DNA from: JBMOOG01 sp049324535
GTDB taxonomy: Bacteria; Pseudomonadota; Alphaproteobacteria; Rhodobacterales; Rhodobacteraceae
Assembly: GCA_049324535.1 (NCBI GenBank)
Contig: JBMOOG010000028.1
Coordinates: forward strand, 168,726-232,725
Reading direction: 5' to 3'
Length of the DNA stretch: 64,000 nt
Below are positions 43,872-52,557 of this stretch, one piece after another. The position numbers were made by a program, and so were the translations under genes. The notes beneath the pieces were generated by a model that saw only the letters and a program-made list of their open reading frames with translations, had not been told where the DNA came from and searched no databases. Position 1 is the stretch's first letter, and every line of letters begins with the position of its first letter.

Positions 43872-45365
43872 ATGGACGCTCGCGGTTTGATCCTGAAGTC
43901 GTCGGCCGGCGTGCGGCCGGGCCTTCTTGCGCTTCTTCCGGTTCTGGTGCTGGCCGGTCTCTGGATTGGCCCCGAGGGCATGGCGATCGCCTGCGCCGCC
44001 GCGGCCCCGTTCCTGGTCCGGTCCGGCCTGCCCCGTGACCCGGCCGGACCGCCCGAGGTCCCGGCGGCACGCGACCGCGCCTGGCTGATCGCCGTCCATG
44101 ACCGCCATCAGGCGGACGGGCTGGCCGGCCGGCAGTTCTGCCTTGTCATCGACCTCGACATTCCGGCCCCGGGGCCCGGCCCCGCCGTCGCCGAACGGGC
44201 CCTTTCCGGCGCGGCCGACCGTCTGTCGGCGCTTCTCGGCGACGGGGCGGCCGTCGCGCGCCTTGCGGCGACACGCCTCGCGGCCTTCGTGCCATCGGAC
44301 CGGGATCCGGATGTCGAGTCGGCGGTACAGACGGCCGCGCAGGTCCGGCAGGCGCTGTCGATCCCGCAGGTCATCGACGGCGCAGCCATCCGCGTCTCGG
44401 TATCGGCGGGCTTCTGCCTGCCGGAACGGGCGCCCGCGCCGGGGGGAGCCGCGCTCCTGCTGGCGGCCGAAACCGCGGCCGACGACGCCTGGCAGGAGGG
44501 GCCCGGCGCGATCCGGGCGTACAACACCGATCTCTCGATCCGGCGGCGCGCCCGCGACCAGCTTCAGCGCGAGGTGGCGGCCGCGCTCGAAAACGGCGGG
44601 ATCGTCGCGCATTTCCAGCCCCAGCTTTCGACCGACACCGGCCGGGTGACCGGGTTCGAGGCGCTCGCCCGGTGGGAACATCCCGAGCGCGGACTGATTC
44701 CCCCGGCCGAGTTCCTGCCGGTGATCCGCGGCGCCGGCCTCTCCGCCCGGCTGAGCGAGGTGATGATCGCGCAGGCGCTCGCGGCTCTCTGCGCCTGGGA
44801 CCGCGCCGGGCTGCCGGTGCCGCAGGTCGCGGTCAATCTCTCGCAGGAGGAGCTCGGCGACCCGCAACTGGCCGGGCGGCTGGCCTGGGACCTGGACCGC
44901 CACGACCTCGCGCCCGGCCGCCTGTGCATCGAGGTGCTCGAATCCGTCGTCGCCGACAGCGCGAGCGATGTCGTGGCGCAGTCGGTGGCCGACCTCGCCC
45001 GGCTGGGTTGCGGCATCGACCTCGACGACTTCGGAACCGGCAACGCCACGCTGACGGCCATCCGCCGTTTCAACGCCCGCAGGCTGAAGATCGACCAGAG
45101 CTTCGTGCGCGGCGTGGACTGCCTGCCCGACCAGCAACGGATGATCGCGGCCATCCTGTCGCTGGCCGATCGGCTGGGGCTGCCGACCGTGGCCGAAGGG
45201 GTCGAGACCGCCGGCGAGCATTCGATCCTTGCCCAGCTCGGCTGCACGCATGTCCAGGGTTTTGCCATCGCCCGGCCGATGCCGCTGGCCTCGACCTTCG
45301 ACTGGCTTCGCCGGCACGAAAGCCGGCTTGCCGCGACCCCGGGCCTTGGCCGCCGAGCCGGATAG
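43872..45365 (+). CDS. EAL-domain cyclic-di-GMP phosphodiesterase with degenerate GGDEF-like region
   Basis: A 497-residue protein with one or two N-terminal hydrophobic helices (about 15-50). Residues about 75-220 look like a GGDEF fold without a GGDEF motif (degenerate, probably regulatory). The EAL domain is complete: FEALARWEHP, NLSQEE, EVLESV, DLDDFGTGNA, KIDQSFV and AEGVET, so catalytic metal-binding Glu/Asp are all there. It is predicted to hydrolyse c-di-GMP to pGpG, lowering the signal for biofilm. It lies between ttcA and yidC, 91 bp from the latter. Confidence 0.9.
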   Translation: MDARGLILKSSAGVRPGLLALLPVLVLAGLWIGPEGMAIACAAAAPFLVRSGLPRDPAGPPEVPAARDRAWLIAVHDRHQADGLAGRQFCLVIDLDIPAPGPGPAVAERALSGAADRLSALLGDGAAVARLAATRLAAFVPSDRDPDVESAVQTAAQVRQALSIPQVIDGAAIRVSVSAGFCLPERAPAPGGAALLLAAETAADDAWQEGPGAIRAYNTDLSIRRRARDQLQREVAAALENGGIVAHFQPQLSTDTGRVTGFEALARWEHPERGLIPPAEFLPVIRGAGLSARLSEVMIAQALAALCAWDRAGLPVPQVAVNLSQEELGDPQLAGRLAWDLDRHDLAPGRLCIEVLESVVADSASDVVAQSVADLARLGCGIDLDDFGTGNATLTAIRRFNARRLKIDQSFVRGVDCLPDQQRMIAAILSLADRLGLPTVAEGVETAGEHSILAQLGCTHVQGFAIARPMPLASTFDWLRRHESRLAATPGLGRRAG

Positions 45366-45456
45366 CGCCGCGGCCCCGGGGCCTTCGGCGAAACCGCTTG
45401 ACCTTTCGCCCCCCGTTCTGTTGAACCGGCCCAGACTCTGGCCGGATGGTGTCCCG

Positions 45457-47319
45457 ATGGACGATCAGAACAAGAATCTCATCCTTGCGACCGTGCTCTC
45501 CTTCCTGGTGATCGTGGTCTGGTACACCCTTTTCGCGCCCCCCGAACTGCCCCCGGCCGAACAGCCCGCCGCAACCCAGACCGCCGCCGGACAGGCGCCG
45601 GCCACCGCGCCGCCGGCGGCCACCCTGCCCGCGCCGGCCGCAACCGAAACCGCCGCCCAGGCGCCGCGCATCCCGATCGCCTCGCCGAGCCTGACCGGCT
45701 CGATCTCACTTCTGGGCGGGCGCATCGACGATCTCCTGCTGGCCCGCTACCATGAGACGATCGCGGCGGGGTCGCCGAACGTCCGCCTCTTCTCTCCGGT
45801 CGGGGAGAGCGACCGGACGGGCCAGCCCGCCTATTACGCCGTCTATGGCTGGTCGCCGGCCGGGGGGCTCGATCCCGCGCTGGTGCCGAACGCGCGCACG
45901 CTCTGGTCGGTCGAATCGGGCGACACGCTCGCCCCGGGCAAGCCGGTGCGCCTGAAATGGGACAATGGCGCGGGGCTGGTCTTCCACCGGCAGATCGCGG
46001 TCGATGAAAACTACATGTTCACGATCACCCAGTCGGTCGAGAACAACACCCAGGCGCCGGTCCGCCTGGCGCCCTATGGCATCATCGCCCATCACACGCT
46101 TCCGAAGACCGAGGGCTATTTCATCGCCCACGAGGGCGCGATTCGCGTCTCGGACGGCAAGCTCCAGGAGATCGCCTACAAGAAGATCGCCGACCTGCCC
46201 GTGATCGCCGGCGAAGGCAACGCCGAGACGCGCGACGTCGCGGCCGACGGCTGGGTGGGCTTCACCTCGAAATACTGGATGGCGACGCTGGTGCCGCAGC
46301 CCGGCCAGGCCTTCACCTCGGTGGTCAAGCATGTGCCCGGCGCCGACATCTACCAGACCGAGACCCGGCTGCCGGTGATCGAGGTCGCCCCGGGCGGCCA
46401 GGGCGAGGCCTCCACCCGGCTCTTTGCCGGCGCCAAGGAATGGGACCTGCTCAAGCACTACCAGGACGTGGACGGCATCAAGGGCTTCATCGATGCGATC
46501 GACTGGGGCTGGTTCTACTTCCTGACCAAGCCGATGTTCCGGCTGCTGCACTGGCTGCACGGCATGATCGGCAACATGGGCTGGGCGATCATCGCCCTGA
46601 CCTTCATCATCAAGGCGCTGGTCTTCCCGCTGGCGCGGCACTCCTACATCTCGATGGCGCGGATGAAGGAACTCCAGCCGGAGATGGAGAAGCTGAAGGA
46701 GCGCGCGGGCGACGACCGCGTGAAGATGCAGCAGGAGATGATGGCGCTCTACAAGCGCGAGAAGGTGAACCCCGCCTCGGGCTGCCTGCCGATCCTGATC
46801 CAGATCCCGATCTTCTTCTCGCTCTACAAGGTGATCTTCGTCACCATCGAACTGCGCCACGCCCCCTGGATCGGCTGGATCCGCGACCTGTCGGCGCCGG
46901 ATCCCTCGTCGATCCTCAACCTCTTCGGGCTGCTGCCCTGGTCCACGCCCGAGCCCGGGTCGCTGTTCTTCATCTTCTCGCTGGGCGTGCTGCCGATCCT
47001 TCTGGGGATCTCGATGTGGTTCCAGCAGAAGCTCAACCCGGCGCCCACGGATCCCACCCAGCAGATGATCTTCGCCTGGATGCCCTGGATCTTCATGTTC
47101 ATGCTCGGCAGCTTCGCCTCGGGCCTGGTGCTGTACTGGATCACCAACAACACCATCACCTTCGCGCAGCAGTACGCGATCATGACCATGCACCACAAAC
47201 GGCCCGATCTCTTCGGCAACATCCTCGAGGGATTCCGCAAGAAGAAGAAGGCCACCGCGGCAGAACCGGCCAAACCCGCGAACCCCAGCGAAAAACCTGC
47301 GCCGAAGTCGCGGAAGTGA
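45457..47319 (+). CDS. yidC: Membrane protein insertase YidC
   Basis: Inner-membrane insertase, 620 residues. It starts MDDQNKNLILATVLSFLVIVVWYTLF (first helix), has an Ala/Pro-rich linker, a large periplasmic domain with the GGRIDDLLLARYHET and YKKIADLPV strands, and a C-terminal five-helix core with MARMKELQPEMEKLKERAGDDRVKMQQEMMALY and NPASGCLPILIQIPIFFSLYKVIF. The MDDQNKN start is preferred over an upstream extension inside the EAL gene. It is followed after 7 bp by the MOSC gene. Confidence 0.97.
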   Translation: MDDQNKNLILATVLSFLVIVVWYTLFAPPELPPAEQPAATQTAAGQAPATAPPAATLPAPAATETAAQAPRIPIASPSLTGSISLLGGRIDDLLLARYHETIAAGSPNVRLFSPVGESDRTGQPAYYAVYGWSPAGGLDPALVPNARTLWSVESGDTLAPGKPVRLKWDNGAGLVFHRQIAVDENYMFTITQSVENNTQAPVRLAPYGIIAHHTLPKTEGYFIAHEGAIRVSDGKLQEIAYKKIADLPVIAGEGNAETRDVAADGWVGFTSKYWMATLVPQPGQAFTSVVKHVPGADIYQTETRLPVIEVAPGGQGEASTRLFAGAKEWDLLKHYQDVDGIKGFIDAIDWGWFYFLTKPMFRLLHWLHGMIGNMGWAIIALTFIIKALVFPLARHSYISMARMKELQPEMEKLKERAGDDRVKMQQEMMALYKREKVNPASGCLPILIQIPIFFSLYKVIFVTIELRHAPWIGWIRDLSAPDPSSILNLFGLLPWSTPEPGSLFFIFSLGVLPILLGISMWFQQKLNPAPTDPTQQMIFAWMPWIFMFMLGSFASGLVLYWITNNTITFAQQYAIMTMHHKRPDLFGNILEGFRKKKKATAAEPAKPANPSEKPAPKSRK

Positions 47320-47326
47320 CGGCGGG

Positions 47327-48082
47327 ATGACCAGCGCGCATCTCGCCCGCATCATCCGCCACCCGGTCAAGGCGATCGGATGGGAGGACCTGCCGGCGGT
47401 CACGCTGACGCCCGGCCGCACCCTGCCCTTCGACCGGGTCTGGGCCGTCGCGCACGAAGCCGCCACGTTCCAGGGCCAGCCCGACGGCTGGCAGCGCAAG
47501 CTCAACTTCCTGCGCGGCGTGGCCGGGCCCGAACTGATGGCGGTGCGGGCGCGTCTGGAGGACGGCCGGCTGCATCTCGCCCATCCGCGGCGTCCCGATC
47601 TTGCGATCGATCCGGACGATGCCCGCGACCGCGAACGGCTGATCGACTGGCTGCGCCCGCTCTGGCCCGAAGGGCGGCCCGCGCCGTCGCATGTCGTCCA
47701 TGTCCCCGGCCATCCGATGACCGATGTCCCCGGCCCCTGGCTGTCGATCCTGTCGCTCGGCGGGCTGCGGACCCTTTCCGCGGCGGTCGGTCAGGACCTG
47801 TCGCCCCACCGCTTCCGCGGCAATCTCTGGGTCGAAGGCTGGGACGCCGAGGCCGAGCGCGCGCTGGTCGGTCGGCGGCTGCGCATCGGCGAGGCGGTGG
47901 TCGAAGTCCGCCAGCCGATCACCCGTTGCCGGGCAACCTGCGTCAATCCCGAGACCGGGGCCGAGGATGTCGAGACGCTGGCGGCGCTGAACGCCCTCTG
48001 GGGGCACCAGGACTTCGGCATCTACGCCGAAGTGATCGAGGGCGGCCGGATCGCGCCCGGCGATGCGGTGGTCGCGCCATGA
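47327..48082 (+). CDS. MOSC-domain protein, probable molybdenum-cofactor sulfurase-like
   Basis: A 251-residue MOSC protein. It opens with the typical IIRHPVKAIGWEDLPAVTLTPGRTLPFDRVWAVAHE (beta-barrel start) and has RFRGNLWVEGWD and QPITRCRATCVNPETGAEDVE, where the Cys before NPETG is the one thought to carry sulfur. The MOSC family handles Mo-cofactor sulfur, linking it loosely to the moaD/moaE and fds genes here. It overlaps engB by 4 bp. Confidence 0.88.
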   Translation: MTSAHLARIIRHPVKAIGWEDLPAVTLTPGRTLPFDRVWAVAHEAATFQGQPDGWQRKLNFLRGVAGPELMAVRARLEDGRLHLAHPRRPDLAIDPDDARDRERLIDWLRPLWPEGRPAPSHVVHVPGHPMTDVPGPWLSILSLGGLRTLSAAVGQDLSPHRFRGNLWVEGWDAEAERALVGRRLRIGEAVVEVRQPITRCRATCVNPETGAEDVETLAALNALWGHQDFGIYAEVIEGGRIAPGDAVVAP

Positions 48083-48729
48083 GCGCGATGGCCTTCCCTC
48101 TCGCTCCCGAGCCGGAGCCCGACGCGCGCGAGGCCGGCCGCCGTCTCTTCGCCGCGCCGATCGACTTCGTGAAGGGCGTGACCCGCATGGAGGCCCTGCC
48201 ACCGCCCGACCGGATCGAGGTCTGTTTCGCGGGGCGGTCGAACGTCGGCAAGTCGAGCCTCATCAACGCGCTGGCCAACCGGCGCAACCTGGCGCGGGCC
48301 TCGAACACCCCGGGCCGCACGCAGGAAATCAACTACTTCATCGCGACCGACCGGTATCTGGTGGACCTGCCCGGCTATGGCTTTGCCGAGGCGCCGAAAC
48401 CGGTCGTCGAGGCCTGGCAGCGGCTGTTGCGCGCCTATCTGGGCGGGCGGCAGACGTTGCGGAGGGCCTTCGTGCTGATCGACGCGCGCCACGGCGTCAA
48501 GCCGGTGGACGACGAGATCATGACCCTCCTCGACCGCTCGGCGGTGACGTTCGAGGTGGTGCTGACCAAGGCCGACAAGATCCGCGGCTCGGACCGGCCG
48601 GCCCTGCTCGATCAGATTGCGGGGGCGCTGCGCAAGCACCCCGCCGCCTATCCCGAGATCGTGCTCACCTCGTCGGAGACGGGCGAAGGCATCGAGACGC
48701 TGCGCGCGATCATCGCGGGGATCGCCTGA
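48079..48729 (+). CDS. engB: Ribosome biogenesis GTPase EngB (YihA/YsxC)
   Basis: A 216-residue GTPase needed for large ribosomal subunit assembly and cell division. G1 is GRSNVGKSSLINAL, G2 includes TPGRTQEINYF, G3 is DLPGYGFAEAP, G4 is TKADKI and G5 is TSSETGEG. The start ATG overlaps the MOSC stop. It ends convergent to the SDR gene. Confidence 0.96.
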   Translation: MSAMAFPLAPEPEPDAREAGRRLFAAPIDFVKGVTRMEALPPPDRIEVCFAGRSNVGKSSLINALANRRNLARASNTPGRTQEINYFIATDRYLVDLPGYGFAEAPKPVVEAWQRLLRAYLGGRQTLRRAFVLIDARHGVKPVDDEIMTLLDRSAVTFEVVLTKADKIRGSDRPALLDQIAGALRKHPAAYPEIVLTSSETGEGIETLRAIIAGIA

Positions 48730-48825
48730 CGGCGGCGCCGCCGCAGGGGATACCCGGACCGGCGGATGGATGCGTTGCGCTTGGCCGGACGTTTGACGGG
48801 GCGCAGGGGCAGCGCCTCCGCCCTG

Positions 48826-49560
48826 TCAGACATGCTGGCCGGCGTTCACCTCGATCTCGGTGCCGGTGACATAGCTCGACTGGGGCGAGCAGAGGAACCA
48901 GATCACGTCGGCCACCTCCGAGGGCTGGCCAAGCCGGCGCAGCGGCAGGGTCTCGACGATCTTCTCGGTGCCGGGCGACAGGATCGATGTCTCGATCTCT
49001 CCGGGCGCGATGGCGTTCACCCGCACGCCCAGCGGCCCGAAGTCATGCGCCATCTCGCGCGTCAGCGCCTTGAGAGCGGCCTTCGAGGTCGCATAGGCGG
49101 CCCCCGCAAAGGGATGCACGCGCGAGCCGGCGATCGAGGTCACGTTGACCACCGCGCCCCGTGCCGCGGACAGTTCCGCGCTCAGACCACGGGCCAGGAC
49201 GATCGGGGCGAAGAAGTTGACGTGGAACACATGGCCCCAGGTCTTCAGATCGGTGTCGATGGTGTTGAGCCGCGCGCCCCCCGGCCCCTTGGGCGAGATG
49301 CCGGCGTTGTTGACCAGCGCATCAAGCCGGCCGTCGAGGCGTTCGCGGATGACCTCGATCACCTTGATGGTGTCGGCGGGGTCGGCGAGGTCGATCTGGA
49401 TGTGGTTTTCCTCGCCCCCCGGCCAGGGGCAGCGCGGATCGAAGGGCTGGCGCGAGCAGGTCAGGACCCGCCAGCCCTCGCGGCCAAAACGCTTGACGGT
49501 CGCGTGGCCGATCCCGCGCGAGGCACCGGTCAGCAGCAGGGTCTTCTGTCGCTCGGCCAT
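48826..49560 (-). CDS. Short-chain dehydrogenase/reductase
   Basis: A 244-residue classical SDR with TGASRGIGHA (cofactor), NNAG, the active-site segment with Ser (NVTSIAGS) and YATSK (Tyr and Lys), and IAPGEIET. An NAD-preferring or NADP pattern cannot be decided (basic SRQPFDPR after the second strand hints at NADP). It lies between engB and argB on the opposite strand and is divergent from argB. The start at 49560 (MAERQKT) was preferred over 49578. Substrate unknown. Confidence 0.85.
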   Translation of the reverse strand: MAERQKTLLLTGASRGIGHATVKRFGREGWRVLTCSRQPFDPRCPWPGGEENHIQIDLADPADTIKVIEVIRERLDGRLDALVNNAGISPKGPGGARLNTIDTDLKTWGHVFHVNFFAPIVLARGLSAELSAARGAVVNVTSIAGSRVHPFAGAAYATSKAALKALTREMAHDFGPLGVRVNAIAPGEIETSILSPGTEKIVETLPLRRLGQPSEVADVIWFLCSPQSSYVTGTEIEVNAGQHV

Positions 49561-49678
49561 CGCAATCCTCCAGGACACCGGCGCCAGAGTAGCCCGCTGC
49601 CGCGCAGCCGCAAGGGCGCTTGGCAGGCCCCGACCGAGCGACTAACAAGGACCGGCACGCCCCTGGGGACCCCCGCGC

Positions 49679-50572
49679 ATGAGAAAGCAAGACATGAACC
49701 GTGACTGGATCGCCACCGCCCGCACGCTCTCCGAGGCCCTGCCCTATCTCCAGCGCTACGCCGGTGCCGTCGTCGTCGTGAAGTTCGGCGGCAACGCGAT
49801 GGGAGACAACGCGGCGATGGCCGAATTCGCCCGCGACATCGTGCTCATGCGGCAGGTCGGCCTGAACCCGGTGGTGGTCCATGGCGGCGGGCCGATGATC
49901 AACGACCTGCTGGCGCGGCTCGGGATAAAGTCCGAGTTCGTGCGCGGCAAGCGCGTGACGGACCAGGCCACGGTCGAGGTGGTCGAGATGGTGCTGACCG
50001 GTCTGGTCAACAAGCGCATCGTGCAGGCGATCATGGACGAAGGCGGGCGGGCGGTCGGTCTTTCGGGCAAGGACGACGACCTCATGGTCTGCGTGGCCGA
50101 CGACCCCGAACTCGGCTTCGTTGGCAAGCCGGTCGAGATGAACGTCCAGGTGCTGCGTGATCTCTTCGCGGCCGGGATCATCCCGGTCGTGGCGCCGGTT
50201 GCGACCGGGATGCAGGCGAACGAGACCTTCAACGTCAACGGCGACACCGCCGCGGGCGCGATCGCCGCCGCGCTCAAGGCCGACCGGCTGCTGCTGCTGA
50301 CCGATGTCTCGGGGGTCAAGAACAAGGCCGGCGAGGTCGTGACCCAGTTGTCGCCCGAGGAAGTGCGCGCGATGATCGCCGACGGCACCATCTCGGGCGG
50401 GATGATCCCCAAGGTCGAGACCGCACTGGACGCGGTCGAGGCCGGGGTGCGCGCGGCGGTGATCCTCGATGGGCGACAGCCCAACGCCTGCCTGCTGGAG
50501 CTCTTTACCGACCACGGCGCCGGCTCGATCATCCGCTCGACCGAGCCGCGCGTGAAGCCGCGCGCGCGGTGA
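49679..50572 (+). CDS. argB: Acetylglutamate kinase
   Basis: Phosphorylates N-acetyl-L-glutamate with ATP, the second step of arginine synthesis. The 297-residue protein has KFGGNAMGD, VVVHGGGPMIND, the VNGDTAAGAIAAAL block and GTISGGMIPKVETALDAV, all AAK-family signatures. The N-terminal helix before the core is present, consistent with the arginine-inhibited hexameric type. The start could be 49679 or the Met at 49694. It overlaps the next gene by 4 bp (GTGA). Confidence 0.96.
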   Translation: MRKQDMNRDWIATARTLSEALPYLQRYAGAVVVVKFGGNAMGDNAAMAEFARDIVLMRQVGLNPVVVHGGGPMINDLLARLGIKSEFVRGKRVTDQATVEVVEMVLTGLVNKRIVQAIMDEGGRAVGLSGKDDDLMVCVADDPELGFVGKPVEMNVQVLRDLFAAGIIPVVAPVATGMQANETFNVNGDTAAGAIAAALKADRLLLLTDVSGVKNKAGEVVTQLSPEEVRAMIADGTISGGMIPKVETALDAVEAGVRAAVILDGRQPNACLLELFTDHGAGSIIRSTEPRVKPRAR

Positions 50573-51222
50573 GCGACCTTGCCGCCCTTGCGGCCCGGGT
50601 AGCGGACGACCGGCTCGAGGTTCTCGGCCATTGCCCGGTCCGGCCCGAGGACGGGCTGTCGGTGACCGACGGCACCATCGTGCTGCTCGGACCGGCCGAA
50701 CCGGGGTTCTGGGCGCATGTCACGGCGCAGCCCGAGTGGACCGACGGCCGGCCCGATCCCGTCGATCGCTGGTCGCGGCGCGCCATCGGGCGCATCTCCT
50801 GCGACCTGGGCGCAAAGGCGGTCTTTCCCTTCGGCGGCCCGCCCTGGCGTCCGTTCTACACCTGGGCCCTGCGGAGCGGGTGGGCGTGGACGTCGCCGGT
50901 GACGCTTCTGGTCCACCGGACGCAGGGGCTCATGGTGTCCTTCCGGGGGGCGGTCGTCCTTCCCGGGGCGCTTCCCCCCGCCGAGCCGGAGCGGTCGCCC
51001 TGCGACAGCTGCGCCGGCCGGCCCTGCCTGAGCGCCTGTCCGCCGGGCGCGCTGACGGGTGCTGGCTACGATGTGCCGGCCTGCCACGACTTTCTCGACG
51101 GACCTGCGGGAGAATCCTGCCGGAATGGCGGCTGCCTCGTGCGCCGCGCTTGCCCGATCTCGCAAGGCTATGGCAGGCTGGCCCGGCAATCGGCCTATCA
51201 CATGGGACAGTTTCACAGATGA
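50569..51222 (+). CDS. Ferredoxin-like protein of unknown function with two cysteine clusters
   Basis: A 217-residue protein starting at GTG that overlaps the argB stop. The first ~130 residues form an unrecognised domain. Two Cys groups follow: C145-x2-C148-x4-C153-x3-C157-P and C172, C184, C189, C195-P. The spacing resembles two [4Fe-4S] sites of a ferredoxin/QueG-like tail, but C-x4-C-x3-C-P differs from the usual C-x2-C-x2-C. Overlapping translation with argB and sixA suggests a conserved operon; the function is unknown. Confidence 0.7.
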   Translation: MSDLAALAARVADDRLEVLGHCPVRPEDGLSVTDGTIVLLGPAEPGFWAHVTAQPEWTDGRPDPVDRWSRRAIGRISCDLGAKAVFPFGGPPWRPFYTWALRSGWAWTSPVTLLVHRTQGLMVSFRGAVVLPGALPPAEPERSPCDSCAGRPCLSACPPGALTGAGYDVPACHDFLDGPAGESCRNGGCLVRRACPISQGYGRLARQSAYHMGQFHR

Positions 51223-51737
51223 CCCCACCGGGACACCGCCGCCTGATCCTGACCCGGCACGCCAAGTCGTCCTGGGACGACCCGGCCATGACGGACCACG
51301 ACCGCCCCCTCAACCGCCGGGGGCTGCGCGCGGCCCTCGAACTTGGCGAATGGCTAGGGTCGCGGGGTTACGAGCCGGACGAGGTCCTGTGCTCGACCGC
51401 CACACGGACCCGCGAGACCTGGGCGGGGGTGAAGGCGGCGCCGCTGGAGGTCACGCCGGTGATCGAGTACCGCGACAGCCTCTACCACGCCTCGCCGGAC
51501 GTGATGATGGCCGTGCTTCGCAAGGCCAAGGGTGACAGCGTGCTTCTGATCGGCCACAACCCCGGCATCGGCGAGCTGGCCCGTCTCTTGCCGGCCCGCG
51601 CCCCGAACGACCCGGATTTCGCGCGCTATCCGACGGGGGCGACCCTGGTTCTGGATTACCAGATCGACAACTGGGCCGACCTCAAGCCGGGACAGGGCAG
51701 CGTTCTCGACTTCTTCGTGCCGTCGGGTCGCGACTGA
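51219..51737 (+). CDS. SixA-like phosphohistidine phosphatase
   Basis: A 172-residue histidine phosphatase superfamily protein. It carries the RHG-type motif LTRHAKSSWDD near the N-terminus (catalytic His), CSTATRTRETW and the second catalytic His in LIGHNPGIGEL. This short form matches SixA, which removes phosphate from phosphohistidine, but small esterase or phosphatase activity is also possible. It overlaps the ferredoxin-like gene by 4 bp. Confidence 0.85.
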   Translation: MTPPGHRRLILTRHAKSSWDDPAMTDHDRPLNRRGLRAALELGEWLGSRGYEPDEVLCSTATRTRETWAGVKAAPLEVTPVIEYRDSLYHASPDVMMAVLRKAKGDSVLLIGHNPGIGELARLLPARAPNDPDFARYPTGATLVLDYQIDNWADLKPGQGSVLDFFVPSGRD

Positions 51738-51755
51738 TCGCGGCCCCGGCCCGCC

Positions 51756-52547
51756 TCAGTGGCCGAGGATCTGGCTCAGGAACAGCTTGGTCCGCTCGGA
51801 CTTCGGGTTGTTGAAGAATTCCTTGGGCTCGTTCTGTTCGACGATCTGGCCCTGGTCCATGAAGATCACCCGGTTCGCGACCGCCTGGGCAAAGCCCATC
51901 TCGTGGGTCACGCACAGCATGGTCATCCCTTCCTCGGCCAGCTCGATCATGGTGTCGAGCACTTCCTTGATCATTTCCGGGTCGAGCGCCGAGGTCGGCT
52001 CGTCGAAGAGCATGATCCTTGGCTTCATGCACAGCGACCGCGCGATCGCCACACGCTGCTGCTGGCCGCCCGAAAGCTGACCGGGATACTTGTGCGCCTG
52101 CTCGGGGATCTTCACCTTGTGCAGGAAGTGCATCGCCGTCTCTTCGGCTTCCTTCTTCGGCACCTTGCGCACCCAGATCGGCGCCAGCGTGCAGTTTTCC
52201 AGGATCGTCAGATGCGGGAACAGGTTGAAGTGCTGGAACACCATGCCCACCTCCGACCGGACCTTGTCGATGTTCTTCAGGTCCGAGGTCAGTTCGGTGC
52301 CGTCCACGATGATCTGACCGGACTGGTGCTCTTCCAGCCGGTTGATGCAGCGAATGAGCGTCGACTTGCCCGACCCGGAGGGTCCGGCGATGACGATGCG
52401 TTCGCCCTTCATCACGGTCAGGTTGATGTCGCGCAGGACGTGGAACGACCCGTACCACTTGTTCATGGCGGTGATCTGGACGGCGACCTCGTCGGACACC
52501 TTCATGTGGCTGCGGTCGATCGCGCGGTCGATGGAAAGTTCGGACAC
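51756..52547 (-). CDS. bztD: Amino-acid ABC transporter ATPase (Bzt/Aap type)
   Basis: A 263-residue polar-amino-acid importer ATPase. Walker A is GPSGSGKST, the signature LSGGQQQR, Walker B LFDEP, H-loop CVTHE. Completes the bztABCD set for glutamate, glutamine, aspartate and asparagine. It begins 10 bp after the bztC stop; the Met at residue 1 or 15 are both possible starts. The 3' end faces sixA across 18 bp. Confidence 0.93.
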   Translation of the reverse strand: MSELSIDRAIDRSHMKVSDEVAVQITAMNKWYGSFHVLRDINLTVMKGERIVIAGPSGSGKSTLIRCINRLEEHQSGQIIVDGTELTSDLKNIDKVRSEVGMVFQHFNLFPHLTILENCTLAPIWVRKVPKKEAEETAMHFLHKVKIPEQAHKYPGQLSGGQQQRVAIARSLCMKPRIMLFDEPTSALDPEMIKEVLDTMIELAEEGMTMLCVTHEMGFAQAVANRVIFMDQGQIVEQNEPKEFFNNPKSERTKLFLSQILGH

Positions 52548-52557
52548 GGTCTGCTCC

